DNA of 64,000 nucleotides from Pseudomonas sp. M30-35. Lineage in GTDB: Bacteria; Pseudomonadota; Gammaproteobacteria; Pseudomonadales; Pseudomonadaceae. Both the position numbers and the translations under genes were made by a program. Under the pieces are notes generated by a model. It was given only the letters and a program-made list of their open reading frames with translations. It was not told the DNA's origin and did no database searches. The stretch lies in NCBI RefSeq assembly GCF_002163625.1, contig NZ_CP020892.1:4712001-4776000 (forward strand). Direction: 5' to 3'. Position 1 is the first letter of the stretch. Each line of letters opens with the position of its first letter. Positions 28,187-42,650 of the stretch are shown one piece after another.

Positions 28187-28861
28187 CTACATCCAGCCGT
28201 GCTCCGCCATCGACAACGGCTCACCCTCGCCGACGATGAAATGATCAAGCACGCGCACCTCAACCAACTCCAAAGCCGCTTTCAAACGCTGGGTGAGCAC
28301 CTTGTCAGCCTGGCTTGGCTCAGCCACACCTGACGGATGATTGTGCGCCAGAATCAGTGCAGCAGCGTTGTGCGCCAGCGCACGCTTCACCACTTGCCGC
28401 GGATACACGCTGGCACTGTCGATTGAGCCGGTAAACAGCGATTCATACGCAATGACCCGGTGTTTGGCGTCCAGAAACAAACAGCCAAACACCTCGTGCG
28501 GCTCGTGACGCAACACTGATTTCAGGTAATCGCGTACAGCCTGCGGGCTTTGCAGCGCGTCGTCTCGTTGAATTTCTTCAGCCAAATGCCGACGGCCCAT
28601 TTCCAGTACCGCCTGCAACTGCGAGAACTTGGCCGGGCCCAGCCCCAGGCTCTGACAAAATGCCGGAAGATCCGCCTGCAACAAACTGCGCAACGTGCCG
28701 AAGTCCGCTAATAAGTGGCGCGCCAGATCCACCGCACTGCGTCCAGCAACTCCTGTTCGGAGAAATATCGCCAGTAATTCGGCATCGGTCAGAGACCCAG
28801 CGCCATGTGCCAACAGTTTTTCTCGCGGGCGTTCCGCCGCAGGCCAGTCGCGAATGCTCAT
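28187..28861 (-). CDS. radC: RadC/JAB-domain protein
   Basis: This 224-residue protein has an N-terminal helix-hairpin-helix part (about 1-75, [20 protein letters not shown]) and a C-terminal MPN/JAMM domain (about 105-224). The metal-site signature HNHPSG followed by Asp is seen in [17 protein letters not shown], with the upstream Glu in [14 protein letters not shown] folds often bind zinc, but the real role of RadC is unsettled; the older DNA-repair claim is weak. It is divergent from coaBC with 179 bp between starts. Confidence 0.94.
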   Translation of the reverse strand: MSIRDWPAAERPREKLLAHGAGSLTDAELLAIFLRTGVAGRSAVDLARHLLADFGTLRSLLQADLPAFCQSLGLGPAKFSQLQAVLEMGRRHLAEEIQRDDALQSPQAVRDYLKSVLRHEPHEVFGCLFLDAKHRVIAYESLFTGSIDSASVYPRQVVKRALAHNAAALILAHNHPSGVAEPSQADKVLTQRLKAALELVEVRVLDHFIVGEGEPLSMAEHGWM

Positions 28862-28926
28862 ACAAACATCTCCATGTCATAGCTGAAACCTGCGCATGCA
28901 GGCCAAACAGGGGCACCTGTCTGTCA

Positions 28927-28949
28927 AGGCCGCTGTTCCCTAGCGGCCT
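28927..28949. repeat. Inverted repeat between radC and coaBC
   Basis: AGGCCGCT and AGCGGCCT form an 8-bp stem around a 7-base loop, in the divergent promoter region. It could be an operator or a hairpin; no family was recognised. Confidence 0.4.
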
Positions 28950-29040
28950 CTGTGCTATCGTAGCCTACCTTTTTTCGTGGTGATTGGCCTGGGGAGGCGT
29001 CATCACCGCGTCGTACATTAATCTTGAGCAAGGCAGGCCT

Positions 29041-30249
29041 ATGCAGCGTCTTTATCGGAAACGCATCATCCTCGGCGTGGGTGGCGGCATTGCAGCCTAT
29101 AAGAGCGCAGAACTGGTACGCCGACTGAAGGATCAAGGCGCAGAAGTACGTGTCGTCATGACCCACGGCGGCCGCGAATTTATTACGCCACTGACCTTGC
29201 AGGCCTTATCCGGCAATCCCGTTCACCAAGAACTGCTCGATCCCGCAGCCGAGGCCGCAATGGGTCACATCGAGCTAGCACGCTGGGCCGACCTTGTGCT
29301 GATCGCCCCAGCCACGGCCGACCTGATGGCGCGCCTCGCCCAAGGTGTTGCCAACGACCTGTTGACTACTGTGGTGTTAGCCACCGACGCACCCGTCGCC
29401 TTGGCACCCGCGATGAACCAAGCCATGTGGCGCGACCCAGCCACCCAAGCCAATGCGCAGATTCTCAGCCAGCGTGGCATGCATATATTTGGCCCTGCCT
29501 CCGGCAGCCAGGCCTGTGGCGACGTTGGCTTGGGCCGCATGCTTGAAGCTGACGACCTCGCGCAACTCGCCGCAGACTGTTTTGAGCGCAAAAGCCTCAG
29601 CGGGGTTCATGTACTGATTACCGCTGGCCCAACCCAAGAAAACATCGACCCGGTGCGCTATATCACCAACCATAGCTCGGGGAAAATGGGTTTTGCACTT
29701 GCTGAAGCAGCGGCCGAGGCTGGCGCCAAAGTCACCCTGATCAGCGGCCCAGTGCACCTGCCGACGCCAGAGCGGGTCACGCGCATTGATGTCGTCAGCG
29801 CCCGCGACATGCTGGCTGCCTGCGAAGCGGCTATGCCCTGCGACTTATTGATTGCCGCCGCCGCAGTTGCCGACTATCGCCCGGAAGTGGTCGCACAGCA
29901 CAAGCTCAAAAAAGACCCGACCAGCGGCGAAGGCATGCTTCTGCAGATGGTCCGCAACCCGGACATCCTCGCCACGCTGGCCACTCGCACAGACCGGCCA
30001 TTCAGTGTCGGCTTCGCCGCAGAAACCGAGAATTTGCTGGAATACGCGTCACGCAAGCTGAAAGATAAAAACCTCGATCTTATCGTCGCCAACGATGTGG
30101 CCAACCCCACGATAGGCTTCAATAGTGAGGAGAATGCGATCACCATCATTGATCGTGAACTGCAACAAAGCAGCTTCGCCCAGACCAGCAAGGGCAAAAT
30201 TGCCCGCCAATTAGTCGACTTCATTGCTGAACGCATGAATCGCGCCTGA
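29041..30249 (+). CDS. coaBC: Bifunctional phosphopantothenoylcysteine decarboxylase/synthetase CoaBC
   Basis: This 402-residue enzyme makes 4'-phosphopantetheine for coenzyme A in two steps. The N-terminal flavin decarboxylase (about 1-185) has ILGVGGGIAAYKSAELVRRL, the PAMN motif in LAPAMNQAMW and the active Cys in SQACGDVGLGRM. The C-terminal synthetase (about 190-400) has ITAGPTQENIDPVRYITN, HSSGKMG and the KLKKDPT lysine motif. I chose MQRLYRKRIILG; the frame is open 19 codons upstream. AGGCAGG lies upstream of the ATG. dut follows 28 bp later. Confidence 0.96.
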   Translation: MQRLYRKRIILGVGGGIAAYKSAELVRRLKDQGAEVRVVMTHGGREFITPLTLQALSGNPVHQELLDPAAEAAMGHIELARWADLVLIAPATADLMARLAQGVANDLLTTVVLATDAPVALAPAMNQAMWRDPATQANAQILSQRGMHIFGPASGSQACGDVGLGRMLEADDLAQLAADCFERKSLSGVHVLITAGPTQENIDPVRYITNHSSGKMGFALAEAAAEAGAKVTLISGPVHLPTPERVTRIDVVSARDMLAACEAAMPCDLLIAAAAVADYRPEVVAQHKLKKDPTSGEGMLLQMVRNPDILATLATRTDRPFSVGFAAETENLLEYASRKLKDKNLDLIVANDVANPTIGFNSEENAITIIDRELQQSSFAQTSKGKIARQLVDFIAERMNRA

Positions 30250-30277
30250 ACTTTATTGATGGATAACAGAATTTAAT

Positions 30278-30733
30278 ATGCACGCCTTACAAGCCAAGAT
30301 CCTTGACCCGCGCCTCGGCACCGAATTTCCACTGCCGCAGTACGCCACACCAGGCTCCGCCGGCCTCGACCTGCGCGCGATGCTCAAACAAGCACTGACC
30401 CTTGAGCCAGGCCAAACCGTCCTGATCCCGACTGGCTTGTCGATCTACATCGGCGACCCGGGCCTTGCTGCAATGATTCTGCCGCGCTCGGGGCTCGGCC
30501 ATAAGCACGGTATCGTGCTGGGCAATCTTGTGGGCCTGATCGACTCGGACTACCAGGGCGAGTTGATGGTTTCGTGCTGGAACCGCGGCCAAGACGCTTT
30601 CACCATCAACATCGGTGAGCGCATTGCCCAACTGGTTTTGGTTCCTGTTGTGCAGGCGCACTTCGAAATGGTTGAAGAGTTTGATGAAAGCCAGCGCGGA
30701 GCCGGCGGCTTCGGCCACTCAGGCACCCATTAA
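30278..30733 (+). CDS. dut: dUTP pyrophosphatase
   Basis: This 151-residue trimeric dUTPase turns dUTP into dUMP, keeping uracil out of DNA and feeding dTMP synthesis. The five motifs are visible: [34 protein letters not shown] with the catalytic Asp, [12 protein letters not shown] and the glycine-rich tail [10 protein letters not shown]. It follows coaBC by 28 bp and is probably cotranscribed, as in other gammaproteobacteria. Confidence 0.97.
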   Translation: MHALQAKILDPRLGTEFPLPQYATPGSAGLDLRAMLKQALTLEPGQTVLIPTGLSIYIGDPGLAAMILPRSGLGHKHGIVLGNLVGLIDSDYQGELMVSCWNRGQDAFTINIGERIAQLVLVPVVQAHFEMVEEFDESQRGAGGFGHSGTH

Positions 30734-30836
30734 GCGGCTGTAAAATAGCTCTTTTGCACTACCTTGAACCTGCCAACTTACTTCTGTAACGCTGGCAGGA
30801 GCTAATACTAAGAATAATGGGTCAGGGAGATGTTCG

Positions 30837-34359
<3,523 letters not shown>

Positions 34360-34367
34360 TGACAGGC

Positions 34368-34400
34368 CAGCAGATCAGCACACGTGGTGCTGATCTGCTG
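34368..34400. repeat. Strong 14-bp-stem hairpin after argB
   Basis: CAGCAGATCAGCAC and GTGCTGATCTGCTG form a perfect stem around a 5-base loop, 9 bp after the argB stop. No T-tract follows directly; a T-run appears about 35 bp later. It could stabilise the mRNA 3' end or be a REP-like element. Confidence 0.6.
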
Positions 34401-34574
34401 CGCACCTGACAATTTATGGCGGTAACGTGACGTTTTTTGCCAGAAATGGTGATCTGCAGAGCGGCCAACACCACGCTTGTCCGCCATCACTCAACCGACG
34501 AAATGTTCAAGCAAACCCATATTGCAACCAAAAATGGCGGATGAAAAAGCGTCAGCCACCCGGCTTCGCGTCTG

Positions 34575-35171
34575 TCAGCGCGACATAATCTCAGCAAAGC
34601 GCGCACGGTCAGCATTGAAGCTGGCCTCAGACTGCTTGCGCACGGCCTCATAGCGTTTGATATCGTGCATCAAACGCTGCTGCTCGATCTTTTGGTTATT
34701 AATCTGCACCAGCAAACTCTCGGGAACGTCGCGTCCGCTGCGCTCGAGATCAGCCGCCTGTGCTTGATAGTTAGCCTGATGAGTACGCACCGACTGCAGA
34801 TTACCGCGAGCCACGCTAATCACCCCATCAAGCTCGGCCAGCTTACGATCACGCGCCCGATCAATATCTTCAAGTGAGCTGTACAACCGTTTGAGCTGAG
34901 CGTCGGAACTGGCCCGGGCCTTTTCCTCGAGCATGCGCTGACGCTCTTCAAGCGTTGGCGCAGGTGCAATCACTTGCACCACACGCCCCTGATCATTCAG
35001 GACTTCATAACCCTTGCTAATAAACTCCGGCGGCACACCCTGACGGCTAAGAACGATGCCACCTTTGCTGTCGGTGTAGCGGTACAGTACGTCGCCTGCA
35101 TTGGCCGCAACCGAGGGCAGTAAGCATAGAATTAGCGAGCAGCAACGTAAAACCGGTTTCAGCACAATCAA
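34575..35171 (-). CDS. DUF4124 domain protein, exported
   Basis: This 198-residue protein has a signal peptide (about 1-26, LILCLLPSVAANA). A DUF4124 segment (about 27-75) has VLYRYTDSKGGIVLSRQGVP. A long helical, likely coiled-coil region (about 75-198) is rich in Glu, Arg and Gln. DUF4124 proteins are envelope proteins of unknown role. It ends 18 bp downstream of pyrE on the same strand (pyrE stop at 35190), so the two may be cotranscribed. Confidence 0.8.
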   Translation of the reverse strand: MIVLKPVLRCCSLILCLLPSVAANAGDVLYRYTDSKGGIVLSRQGVPPEFISKGYEVLNDQGRVVQVIAPAPTLEERQRMLEEKARASSDAQLKRLYSSLEDIDRARDRKLAELDGVISVARGNLQSVRTHQANYQAQAADLERSGRDVPESLLVQINNQKIEQQRLMHDIKRYEAVRKQSEASFNADRARFAEIMSR

Positions 35172-35189
35172 GCCCTTAATTATTAGTCA

Positions 35190-35831
35190 TTAAATCCCAT
35201 ATTGAGCACGGTACGCTTCTACCGCTGGCAGGTGTTGTTTAAGTTCAGCATTTTCTGCCAGATACTCAAGTACTTGCTCAAGCGAAACAATGCTCACCAC
35301 CGGCATGGCAAAGTCTCGCTCAACTTCTTGAATAGCCGAAAGGTCGCCTTGACCCCGCTCTTGGCGATTTAATGCAATCAGTACGCCAGCACAGTGTGCA
35401 TTCTGCGATTTAATGATTTGCATGACCTCACGGATCGCCGTACCCGCCGTGATCACATCATCAACAATCAGAACGTTGCCAGCCAATGGCGCGCCAACCA
35501 AGGTGCCACCTTCGCCGTGGTCTTTAGCCTCTTTGCGGTTAAAACACCAAGGCATATCGCGCTGATGATGCTCTGCCAAGGCGACTGCAGTGGTGGCCGC
35601 CAGAGGGATTCCTTTGTAGGCAGGGCCAAACAGCACGTCAAAGTCGATGCCGCTATCAACTACAGCTGCGGCATAAAAGCGCCCCAACTGAGCCAGCGCC
35701 AAACCGCTGTCAAACAAGCCCGCATTGAAGAAATAAGGGCTGACACGCCCGGATTTAAGGGTGAACGAACCAAAGCGCAGGACTCCGCGCTCGATGGCAA
35801 AACGAATGAAGTCACGCTGGTAGGCTTGCAT
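35190..35831 (-). CDS. pyrE: Orotate phosphoribosyltransferase
   Basis: This 213-residue enzyme joins orotate and PRPP to give OMP in pyrimidine synthesis. The PRPP-binding motif is [16 protein letters not shown] at about 120-135. The N-terminal [18 protein letters not shown] binds orotate and PRPP, and the flexible catalytic loop [10 protein letters not shown] is present. It is divergent from crc over 92 bp, as in P. aeruginosa. Confidence 0.97.
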   Translation of the reverse strand: MQAYQRDFIRFAIERGVLRFGSFTLKSGRVSPYFFNAGLFDSGLALAQLGRFYAAAVVDSGIDFDVLFGPAYKGIPLAATTAVALAEHHQRDMPWCFNRKEAKDHGEGGTLVGAPLAGNVLIVDDVITAGTAIREVMQIIKSQNAHCAGVLIALNRQERGQGDLSAIQEVERDFAMPVVSIVSLEQVLEYLAENAELKQHLPAVEAYRAQYGI

Positions 35832-35923
35832 GAATTGTCCCGAAATACACAGATGAGGCTAGTAATTTAGCTAAAGATGACGACCTCGGGTATCATACAC
35901 CCACGTGTTTTTGGGGGCCATTT

Positions 35924-36703
35924 ATGCGGATCATCAGTGTGAACGTGAATGGTATTCATGCTGCAGTCGAGCGCGGTTTGCTCAGTTGGCTGCAAGCACA
36001 GAATGCCGACGTGATTTGCCTGCAGGACACCCGTGCCTCCGCCTTTGAGCTGGACGACCAAGCCTTCCAACTGGATGGCTATTTCCTCTATGCATGTGAT
36101 GCCGAAGTTCCAGACCAAGGTGGTGTGGCTCTGTATTCACGGTTACAGCCCAAGGCGGTGATTAGCGGTTTAGGCTTTGAATCAGCTGATCGCTACGGGC
36201 GCTACCTGCAAGCAGATTTCGACAAGGTAAGTATTGCCACCTTGCTGTTGCCATCGGGGCTGAGCGGGGACGAGAGCTTGAACCAGAAGTTCAAGTTCAT
36301 GGACGATTTTACCAGTTACTTAGACAAGCAGCGCCGCAAGCGCCGCGAGTACATTTATTGTGGCTCGCTGTATGTGGCGCACCAGAAGCTCGACGCCAAA
36401 AACTGGCGCGACTGCCAACAGTCGCCTGGGTTTATGGCGCCTGAGCGAGCGTGGATGGACGAAATAACCAACACCATGGGCTATGTTGATGCCTTGCGTG
36501 AGGTTAGCCGTGAAGGTGAGCAATTCAGTTGGTGGCCAGACAACGAGCAAGCTGAAATGCTCAACCTGGGTTACCGTTTTGACTATCAATTGCTCACTTC
36601 GGGTATGCGCCGTACGGTGCGTACCGCACGCCTGCCGCGTCAGCCACGCTTCTCGCAGCACGCACCACTGATTGTTGATTACGACTGGATTCTCAGCGTG
36701 TAA
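35924..36703 (+). CDS. crc: Catabolite repression control protein Crc
   Basis: This 259-residue protein has the exonuclease III/EEP fold but acts with Hfq as a translational repressor of catabolic mRNAs carrying A-rich CA motifs. Visible segments are MRIISVNVNGIHAAVERGLL, NADVICLQDTRAS, DQGGVALYSR, NWRDCQQSPGFMAPERAW and RFDYQLLTSGMRRTV. Length and start match known Crc. A GGGGG run precedes the ATG by seven to eight bases. Several candidate targets lie in this window (the glc genes). Confidence 0.97.
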   Translation: MRIISVNVNGIHAAVERGLLSWLQAQNADVICLQDTRASAFELDDQAFQLDGYFLYACDAEVPDQGGVALYSRLQPKAVISGLGFESADRYGRYLQADFDKVSIATLLLPSGLSGDESLNQKFKFMDDFTSYLDKQRRKRREYIYCGSLYVAHQKLDAKNWRDCQQSPGFMAPERAWMDEITNTMGYVDALREVSREGEQFSWWPDNEQAEMLNLGYRFDYQLLTSGMRRTVRTARLPRQPRFSQHAPLIVDYDWILSV

Positions 36704-36710
36704 AACTATC

Positions 36711-36751
36711 AGGCACAAAAAAACCGGCTCAATGCCGGTTTTTTTGTGCCT
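36711..36751. terminator. Bidirectional terminator between crc and the DUF4870 gene
   Basis: A very strong hairpin: AGGCACAAAAAAACCGGC pairs with GCCGGTTTTTTTGTGCCT around a 5-base loop. It has T-tracts in both directions and serves the convergent genes. Confidence 0.92.
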
Positions 36752-36760
36752 CAATTCTGC

Positions 36761-37129
36761 CTATTTCACGATGCGCCAGCAGAATGGGTAGCGATATGAC
36801 TGACCTTCATTGGCTTTGATCCCGCCAATAATCGCCAGCACAACACCAACAATTGCCACCAGTGTGGTCAGCACAAAGCCAATCACCACCAGCATCAACA
36901 ACATGCTGATCATAAAGGCGATAGTGATGCTGATCTGAAAGTTCAGCGCTTCCTTGCCCTGCTCGTCAACAAAAGGATCGAGATCCTTTTTGATCTGCCA
37001 GACCACTAACGGGCCCACCAGGTTACCGAACGGGAAAACGAAGCCAAGGAAGGCCGCGAAGTGACAAAACATAGCCCACTGACGCGCATCCTGGCTTGGA
37101 GTCGGTACTGGCACTTGCTCTTCCATCAT
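36761..37129 (-). CDS. DUF4870 family membrane protein
   Basis: This 122-residue protein has two or three membrane segments: MFCHFAAFLGFVFPFGNLVG at about 20-40, then two hydrophobic helices at about 66-110 (FMISMLLMLVVIGFVL, LVAIVGVVLAIIGGI). KKDLDPFVDEQGKEALNFQ between them is the DUF4870/Tic20-like family signature. AGGGAGG lies before the ATG. The function is unknown; it corresponds to PA5333 by position. Confidence 0.87.
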   Translation of the reverse strand: MMEEQVPVPTPSQDARQWAMFCHFAAFLGFVFPFGNLVGPLVVWQIKKDLDPFVDEQGKEALNFQISITIAFMISMLLMLVVIGFVLTTLVAIVGVVLAIIGGIKANEGQSYRYPFCWRIVK

Positions 37130-37158
37130 TGCCTCCCTGTTTAAATTAGTCAGCTTGA

Positions 37159-37881
37159 TTAGTCAGCTAAAGCCGCTTGCTGAATTGCAAACAGCTCATT
37201 CATACCTTTTTGCGCCAGGGCGAGCATGGCATTCAGCTCTTCTGGCTGGAATGGCGCGCCTTCAGCGGTGCCCTGCACTTCAATAAAGCCGCCAGCGCTG
37301 GTCATGACCACGTTCAGATCGGTCTCGGCGGCCGAATCTTCCGGGTAGTCCAGATCGAGTACGGGTTCGCCCTGATACATGCCAACCGACACCGCAGCAA
37401 TCATCTGCTTGAGCGGGTCGCCGCCTTTAAGGCCGCCACGCTTCTTGATGATCTTAAGCGCATCAATCAACGCAACCATGGAACCGGTGATCGACGCAGT
37501 GCGGGTGCCGCCATCGGCCTGGATCACGTCGCAATCAACATAGAGGGTGAACTCACCCAGCTTCGACATATCCAGAGCAGCACGCAACGAGCGACCGATA
37601 AGGCGTTGAATTTCCAGCGTGCGACCGCCTTGCTTACCGCGGCTGGCTTCACGCTGGTTACGGTCACCGGTGGCGCGCGGCAGCATGCCGTACTCAGCCG
37701 TCAACCAACCCTGGCCCTGACCTTTAAGAAAGCGCGGTACGCCAGACTCGACGCTGACCGTGCAAATCACTTTGGTATCACCAAACTCAACCAGCACAGA
37801 ACCCTCCGCATGCTTGGTGTAGTTACGGGTGATACGGATTGCACGCAATTGATCAGCGGCGCGGCCACTTGGACGTTTCAT
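37159..37881 (-). CDS. rph: Ribonuclease PH
   Basis: This 240-residue phosphorolytic 3'-5' exoribonuclease trims tRNA precursor 3' ends. Features are [75 protein letters not shown] and the phosphate-site region [19 protein letters not shown] chose the ATG with AGGA eight bases upstream; the preceding TTG is less likely. It is divergent from yicC over 140 bp. Confidence 0.96.
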   Translation of the reverse strand: MKRPSGRAADQLRAIRITRNYTKHAEGSVLVEFGDTKVICTVSVESGVPRFLKGQGQGWLTAEYGMLPRATGDRNQREASRGKQGGRTLEIQRLIGRSLRAALDMSKLGEFTLYVDCDVIQADGGTRTASITGSMVALIDALKIIKKRGGLKGGDPLKQMIAAVSVGMYQGEPVLDLDYPEDSAAETDLNVVMTSAGGFIEVQGTAEGAPFQPEELNAMLALAQKGMNELFAIQQAALAD

Positions 37882-38021
37882 CAAGGAATTCCTGCTTTGA
37901 ATTGAAATCTGTCAGACATTATAAGGCGCCACAGGCTACGACGACATGACCAATTGGGTCGGACCGACGCACTGCGCTACAATCTCCGGCTTTCCAGCTT
38001 ATTTCTGTCAGAGGTTCGCGC

Positions 38022-38885
38022 ATGATCCACAGCATGACTGCCTTCGCCCGTACCGAACAGGTGACGGCCCATGGAACCCTGAGTTGGGAACTGCGCTCGG
38101 TCAATCACCGCTACCTTGAGCCACACCTGAGGCTTCCAGAAGCATTTCGCGACCTTGAAGGCGCTGTGCGCGAAGCTCTGCGCCAGGGACTTTCACGCGG
38201 CAAACTGGAATGCACCTTGCGTTTCACCGAAGAAAGCACCGGCAAACCACTCCAGGTCGACCGCGAGCGCGCCTCGCAACTGGTAGCCGCCGCCGAGATT
38301 GTTGCAGGCCTGATCAAGCACCCAGCGCCGCTCAACCCACTTGAAGTACTGGGCTGGCCGGGTGTGCTGGTCGCCGACTCGGCAGATCCGCAAACGCTCA
38401 ACAAAGCGGCGCTGAGCTGCTTCAAGCAAGGGCTTGAAGAGCTCAAACAAGGCCGTGCTCGCGAAGGCATTGAGTTGGCCAAGCTCCTCAATGATCGCCT
38501 CGACGGTATTAGCGCCGAAGTCGAAGCACTGCGCGAGTTGGTGCCGTTGATGCTGACGACTCAGCGCCAGAAAATTCTCGATCGCTGCAAGGAAATGCAA
38601 GCGGAGCTAGACCCGCAGCGCCTGGAGCAAGAGATGGTATTGCTGGCGCAGAAAAGTGATGTGGCCGAAGAACTCGACCGGCTCAGCACCCACGTGACCG
38701 AGGTTCGCCGTGTACTAAAGACTCCAGGCGCAGCAGGCCGACGCCTTGACTTTTTGATGCAAGAACTCAATCGCGAAGCAAACACCCTGGGTTCCAAAGC
38801 GTTTGATGCGCGTAGCACGCAAGCGGCCGTCAACCTCAAAGTGTTGATCGAACAAATGCGCGAGCAAGTACAAAATATTGAGTGA
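38022..38885 (+). CDS. YicC family endoribonuclease-like protein
   Basis: This 287-residue protein has an N-terminal YicC domain (MIHSMTAFARTEQ, GTLSWELRSVNHRYLEPHLR, PEAFRDLEGAVREALRQGLS) and a C-terminal DUF1732 domain (about 200-287: LAQKSDVAEELDRLSTHV, GRRLDFLMQELNREANTLGS). YicC proteins of E. coli have been reported as RNases acting on sRNA; this role is inherited from the family. It precedes gmk by 91 bp, the usual order. Confidence 0.94.
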   Translation: MIHSMTAFARTEQVTAHGTLSWELRSVNHRYLEPHLRLPEAFRDLEGAVREALRQGLSRGKLECTLRFTEESTGKPLQVDRERASQLVAAAEIVAGLIKHPAPLNPLEVLGWPGVLVADSADPQTLNKAALSCFKQGLEELKQGRAREGIELAKLLNDRLDGISAEVEALRELVPLMLTTQRQKILDRCKEMQAELDPQRLEQEMVLLAQKSDVAEELDRLSTHVTEVRRVLKTPGAAGRRLDFLMQELNREANTLGSKAFDARSTQAAVNLKVLIEQMREQVQNIE

Positions 38886-38967
38886 TCAGACTTAGCCAGC
38901 AGTTGCTGGCAACAGCTTTAATAATGTGTCGCCAAACGCTGCTACGCTTGGCAAACCGCTTTTTTAG

Positions 38968-39597
<630 letters not shown>

Positions 39598-39713
39598 GCC
39601 GCAGGGCGCTTAAACAAAACTAAAGCTTCCCTTAATGCTGGTGATTTTTTAGACTATTCAGTCCGCTCGCCCATTTGGGCCCAGCTTTACTTGCATTTGT
39701 TACGAGGAACACC

Positions 39714-39977
39714 ATGGCCCGCGTTACCGTTGAAGATTGCCTGGACAACGTTGATAACCGCTTTGAGCTGGTCATGCTGGCCACCAAGCGTTCACGTCAA
39801 CTCGCCACTGGCGGCAAAGAGCCAAAACTGGCTTGGGAAAACGACAAGCCAACCGTAGTTGCGCTGCGTGAAATTGCTGCTGGTCTGGTTGATTACGACG
39901 TTATCGCCCAAGACGAGATCGTCGAAGAAGAGCCGCTTTTTGCAGCCTTCGAGGACGAGGCTAACGAGTCTCAGTAA
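39714..39977 (+). CDS. rpoZ: RNA polymerase omega subunit
   Basis: This 87-residue subunit helps RNA polymerase assembly and forms part of the ppGpp site 1. [20 protein letters not shown] and the conserved [13 protein letters not shown] followed by [18 protein letters not shown] are typical. The acidic tail [17 protein letters not shown] is normal. GAGGA lies nine bases before the chosen ATG. spoT follows 60 bp later. Confidence 0.97.
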   Translation: MARVTVEDCLDNVDNRFELVMLATKRSRQLATGGKEPKLAWENDKPTVVALREIAAGLVDYDVIAQDEIVEEEPLFAAFEDEANESQ

Positions 39978-40037
39978 GCCTATGCCGGGTCGACGTCGCA
40001 AGGCGCAGGGTCAAAACACTCAGCAGGAGAATTTCTC

Positions 40038-42146
40038 ATGCCGAGCCTAGACGCCCTCGCCGAACGACTTTCGACCTACCTCGGCCACGACCAGGTCAAT
40101 TTGGTCCGCCGAGCGTATTACTACGCTGAACAAGCCCACGACGGCCAACGCCGGCGCAGTGGCGAAGCCTACGTCACGCATCCGCTGGCGGTGGCCTGCA
40201 TCCTTGCTGAAATGCACATGGACCATCAAAGCTTGATGGCCGCAATGCTGCATGACGTAATCGAAGACACCGGTATCGCCAAGGAAGCCCTGCAAGCGCA
40301 GTTTGGCGAGTCCGTAGCTGAACTGGTTGATGGGGTCAGCAAACTGACCCAGATGAACTTCGAGACCAAGGCTGAAGCTCAAGCTGAAAACTTCCAGAAG
40401 ATGGCCATGGCCATGGCGCGCGATATTCGCGTGATTCTGGTCAAGCTCGCTGACCGCCTGCATAACATGCGCACGCTTGAAGTGCTGTCAGGCGAAAAAC
40501 GCCGGCGCATTGCCAAAGAAACCCTGGAAATTTACGCCCCTATCGCGAACCGTCTCGGCATGCACAGCATGCGCGTGGAGTTTGAGGACCTTGGCTTTAA
40601 AGCCATGCACCCGATGCGCTCCGAACTGATTCGGGCCTCGGTCAGGCGCGCGCGCGGCAACCGCAAAGAGATCGTTAACAAGATCGAAGAGTCACTGGTG
40701 CACTGCCTGGAGCGCGAAGGCCTCGAGGGCAACGTACTTGGTCGCGAGAAACACCTTTACGGCATTTATCAGAAGATGCGCGGCAAACGCCGAGCCTTCA
40801 ACGAAATCATGGACGTTTACGCATTCCGTATCGTGGTTGATAAAGTCGATACCTGCTACCGCGTGCTCGGCGCTGTACATAACCTGTATAAACCATTGCC
40901 CGGTCGCTTCAAGGATTACATCGCGATCCCCAAGGCCAACGGCTACCAGTCGCTGCATACCACGTTGTTCGGCATGCATGGTGTGCCAATCGAAATCCAG
41001 ATTCGCACCCACGAAATGGAAGAGATGGCCAACAACGGCATCGCCGCCCACTGGCTGTATAAATCCAATGACGACGAACAACCCAAAGGCACGCATGCAC
41101 GCGCTCGTCAGTGGGTTAAAGGCGTATTGGAGATGCAGCAACGGGCGGGCAACTCGCTGGAGTTTATCGAGAGTGTGAAGATCGACCTCTTCCCGGACGA
41201 GGTTTACGTCTTCACCCCGAAAGGTCGCATCATGGAGTTGCCAAAAGGCTCCACGGCAGTCGACTTCGCCTACGCGGTGCATACCGACGTCGGCAATACC
41301 TGTATCGCCTGCCGTATAAATCGTCGCCTCGCGCCATTATCTCAGGCGCTTGAAAGCGGCTCGACGGTTGAGATTGTTAGCGCCCCTGGCGCACGGCCGA
41401 ACCCTGCGTGGCTTAACTTTGTGGTCACTGGCAAAGCCCGCACCCATATTCGTCATGCGCTTAAACAGCAGCGCCGCTCCGAGTCGATCAGCCTTGGCGA
41501 GCGCCTGCTCAATAAAGTACTCGCCAGTTTCGAGTACGACCTTGAGAAAATCCCAGCAGAGCGCATTCAGCATGCGCTCAGTGAATACAAACTTGAGGTT
41601 ATTGAAGACCTGCTCGAAGACATCGGCCTGGGCAATCGCATGGCCTACGTGGTCGCTCGCCGCCTGCTCGCCAGCGACGGTGATGAACTGCCGAATACCG
41701 AAAGCCCACTGGCGATCCGCGGCACCGAAGGCTTGGTTTTGAGCTACGCCAAGTGCTGCACGCCAATTCCGGGCGATCCAATTGTCGGCCACCTCTCGGC
41801 GGGCAAAGGTATGGTTGTGCACCTTGAGACCTGCCGCAATATCGGCGACGTTCGCAATAACCCGGAAAAATGTATTCAGCTGTCGTGGGCGAAAGATGTC
41901 ACCGGCGAATTCAATGTTGAGCTACGCGTTGAGCTTGAGCACCAGCGCGGCCTTATTGCCTTGCTGGCGAGCAGCGTGAACGGTGCGGACGGCAACATCG
42001 AAAAGATCAGCATGGATGAACGTGATGGTCGCATTAGCGTGGTACAACTGGTGGTCAGCGTGCATGACCGTGTGCACTTGGCCCGCGTGATCAAGAAGCT
42101 ACGCGCACTCAAAGGCGTCATGCGCATCACCCGCGTCAAAGCTTAA
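40038..42146 (+). CDS. spoT: Bifunctional (p)ppGpp synthetase/hydrolase SpoT
   Basis: This 702-residue protein controls the stringent alarmone. An N-terminal HD hydrolase (about 20-175) has [15 protein letters not shown] and the metal motif HDVIEDT. The RelA/SpoT synthetase region (about 230-345) has [20 protein letters not shown] and [23 protein letters not shown] (about 385-445, [20 protein letters not shown]), a helical/ZFD-like part with [16 protein letters not shown] and a C-terminal ACT domain (about 625-700) complete the usual SpoT order. AGGAG lies eight bases before the ATG. ridA follows 67 bp later. Confidence 0.97.
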   Translation: MPSLDALAERLSTYLGHDQVNLVRRAYYYAEQAHDGQRRRSGEAYVTHPLAVACILAEMHMDHQSLMAAMLHDVIEDTGIAKEALQAQFGESVAELVDGVSKLTQMNFETKAEAQAENFQKMAMAMARDIRVILVKLADRLHNMRTLEVLSGEKRRRIAKETLEIYAPIANRLGMHSMRVEFEDLGFKAMHPMRSELIRASVRRARGNRKEIVNKIEESLVHCLEREGLEGNVLGREKHLYGIYQKMRGKRRAFNEIMDVYAFRIVVDKVDTCYRVLGAVHNLYKPLPGRFKDYIAIPKANGYQSLHTTLFGMHGVPIEIQIRTHEMEEMANNGIAAHWLYKSNDDEQPKGTHARARQWVKGVLEMQQRAGNSLEFIESVKIDLFPDEVYVFTPKGRIMELPKGSTAVDFAYAVHTDVGNTCIACRINRRLAPLSQALESGSTVEIVSAPGARPNPAWLNFVVTGKARTHIRHALKQQRRSESISLGERLLNKVLASFEYDLEKIPAERIQHALSEYKLEVIEDLLEDIGLGNRMAYVVARRLLASDGDELPNTESPLAIRGTEGLVLSYAKCCTPIPGDPIVGHLSAGKGMVVHLETCRNIGDVRNNPEKCIQLSWAKDVTGEFNVELRVELEHQRGLIALLASSVNGADGNIEKISMDERDGRISVVQLVVSVHDRVHLARVIKKLRALKGVMRITRVKA

Positions 42147-42213
42147 GCCCACACTACCCACACTATTTGTTGCATGCAGGCGCCAGCCTATTTCCATTCA
42201 CAAGGAGCATTCC

Positions 42214-42594
42214 ATGAGCAAAAGCGTAATCACCAGCGACAAAGCACCAGCTGCCATCGGCACTTACTCGCAGGCGATCAAAGCGGGCAACACCGTGTAC
42301 ATGTCCGGTCAAATCCCGCTCGACCCAAAAACCATGGAGCTGGTTGAAGGCTTTGAAGCCCAGACCGTTCAGGTGTTCGAGAACCTCAAATCCGTTGCTG
42401 AAGCTGCAGGCGGCACATTCAAGGACATCGTTAAGCTCAATATCTTCCTGACCGACCTGTCGCACTTCGCCACCGTTAACGAAGTGATGGGCCGTTATTT
42501 CCAGCAGCCATACCCGGCTCGCGCTGCAATTGGTGTTGCGGCCCTGCCAAAAGGTTCGCAGGTTGAGATGGATGCGATTCTGGTTATCGAATAA
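42214..42594 (+). CDS. ridA: 2-iminobutanoate/2-iminopropanoate deaminase RidA
   Basis: This 126-residue trimeric enamine/imine deaminase detoxifies 2-aminoacrylate from PLP enzymes. The canonical RidA features are [29 protein letters not shown], the substrate Arg in [20 protein letters not shown], and the C-terminal Glu. AAGGAG lies upstream of the ATG. It is a different gene from dadC (15542), which belongs to another RidA subgroup. Confidence 0.96.
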   Translation: MSKSVITSDKAPAAIGTYSQAIKAGNTVYMSGQIPLDPKTMELVEGFEAQTVQVFENLKSVAEAAGGTFKDIVKLNIFLTDLSHFATVNEVMGRYFQQPYPARAAIGVAALPKGSQVEMDAILVIE

Positions 42595-42650
42595 GTCCAG
42601 ACACTGCTCATGGCCAGCGCCTATACTGGCCGTGAGTTGATCACCCCCGC

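Noticed and set aside
34368..34400. The argB-downstream hairpin as a standard rho-independent terminator
   Set aside because: No T-tract follows the stem; the nearest T-run is about 35 bp away.
38895..38910. Small hairpin GCCAGCAGTTGCTGGC after yicC as a terminator
   Set aside because: Stem is short and no T-tract follows; likely chance.
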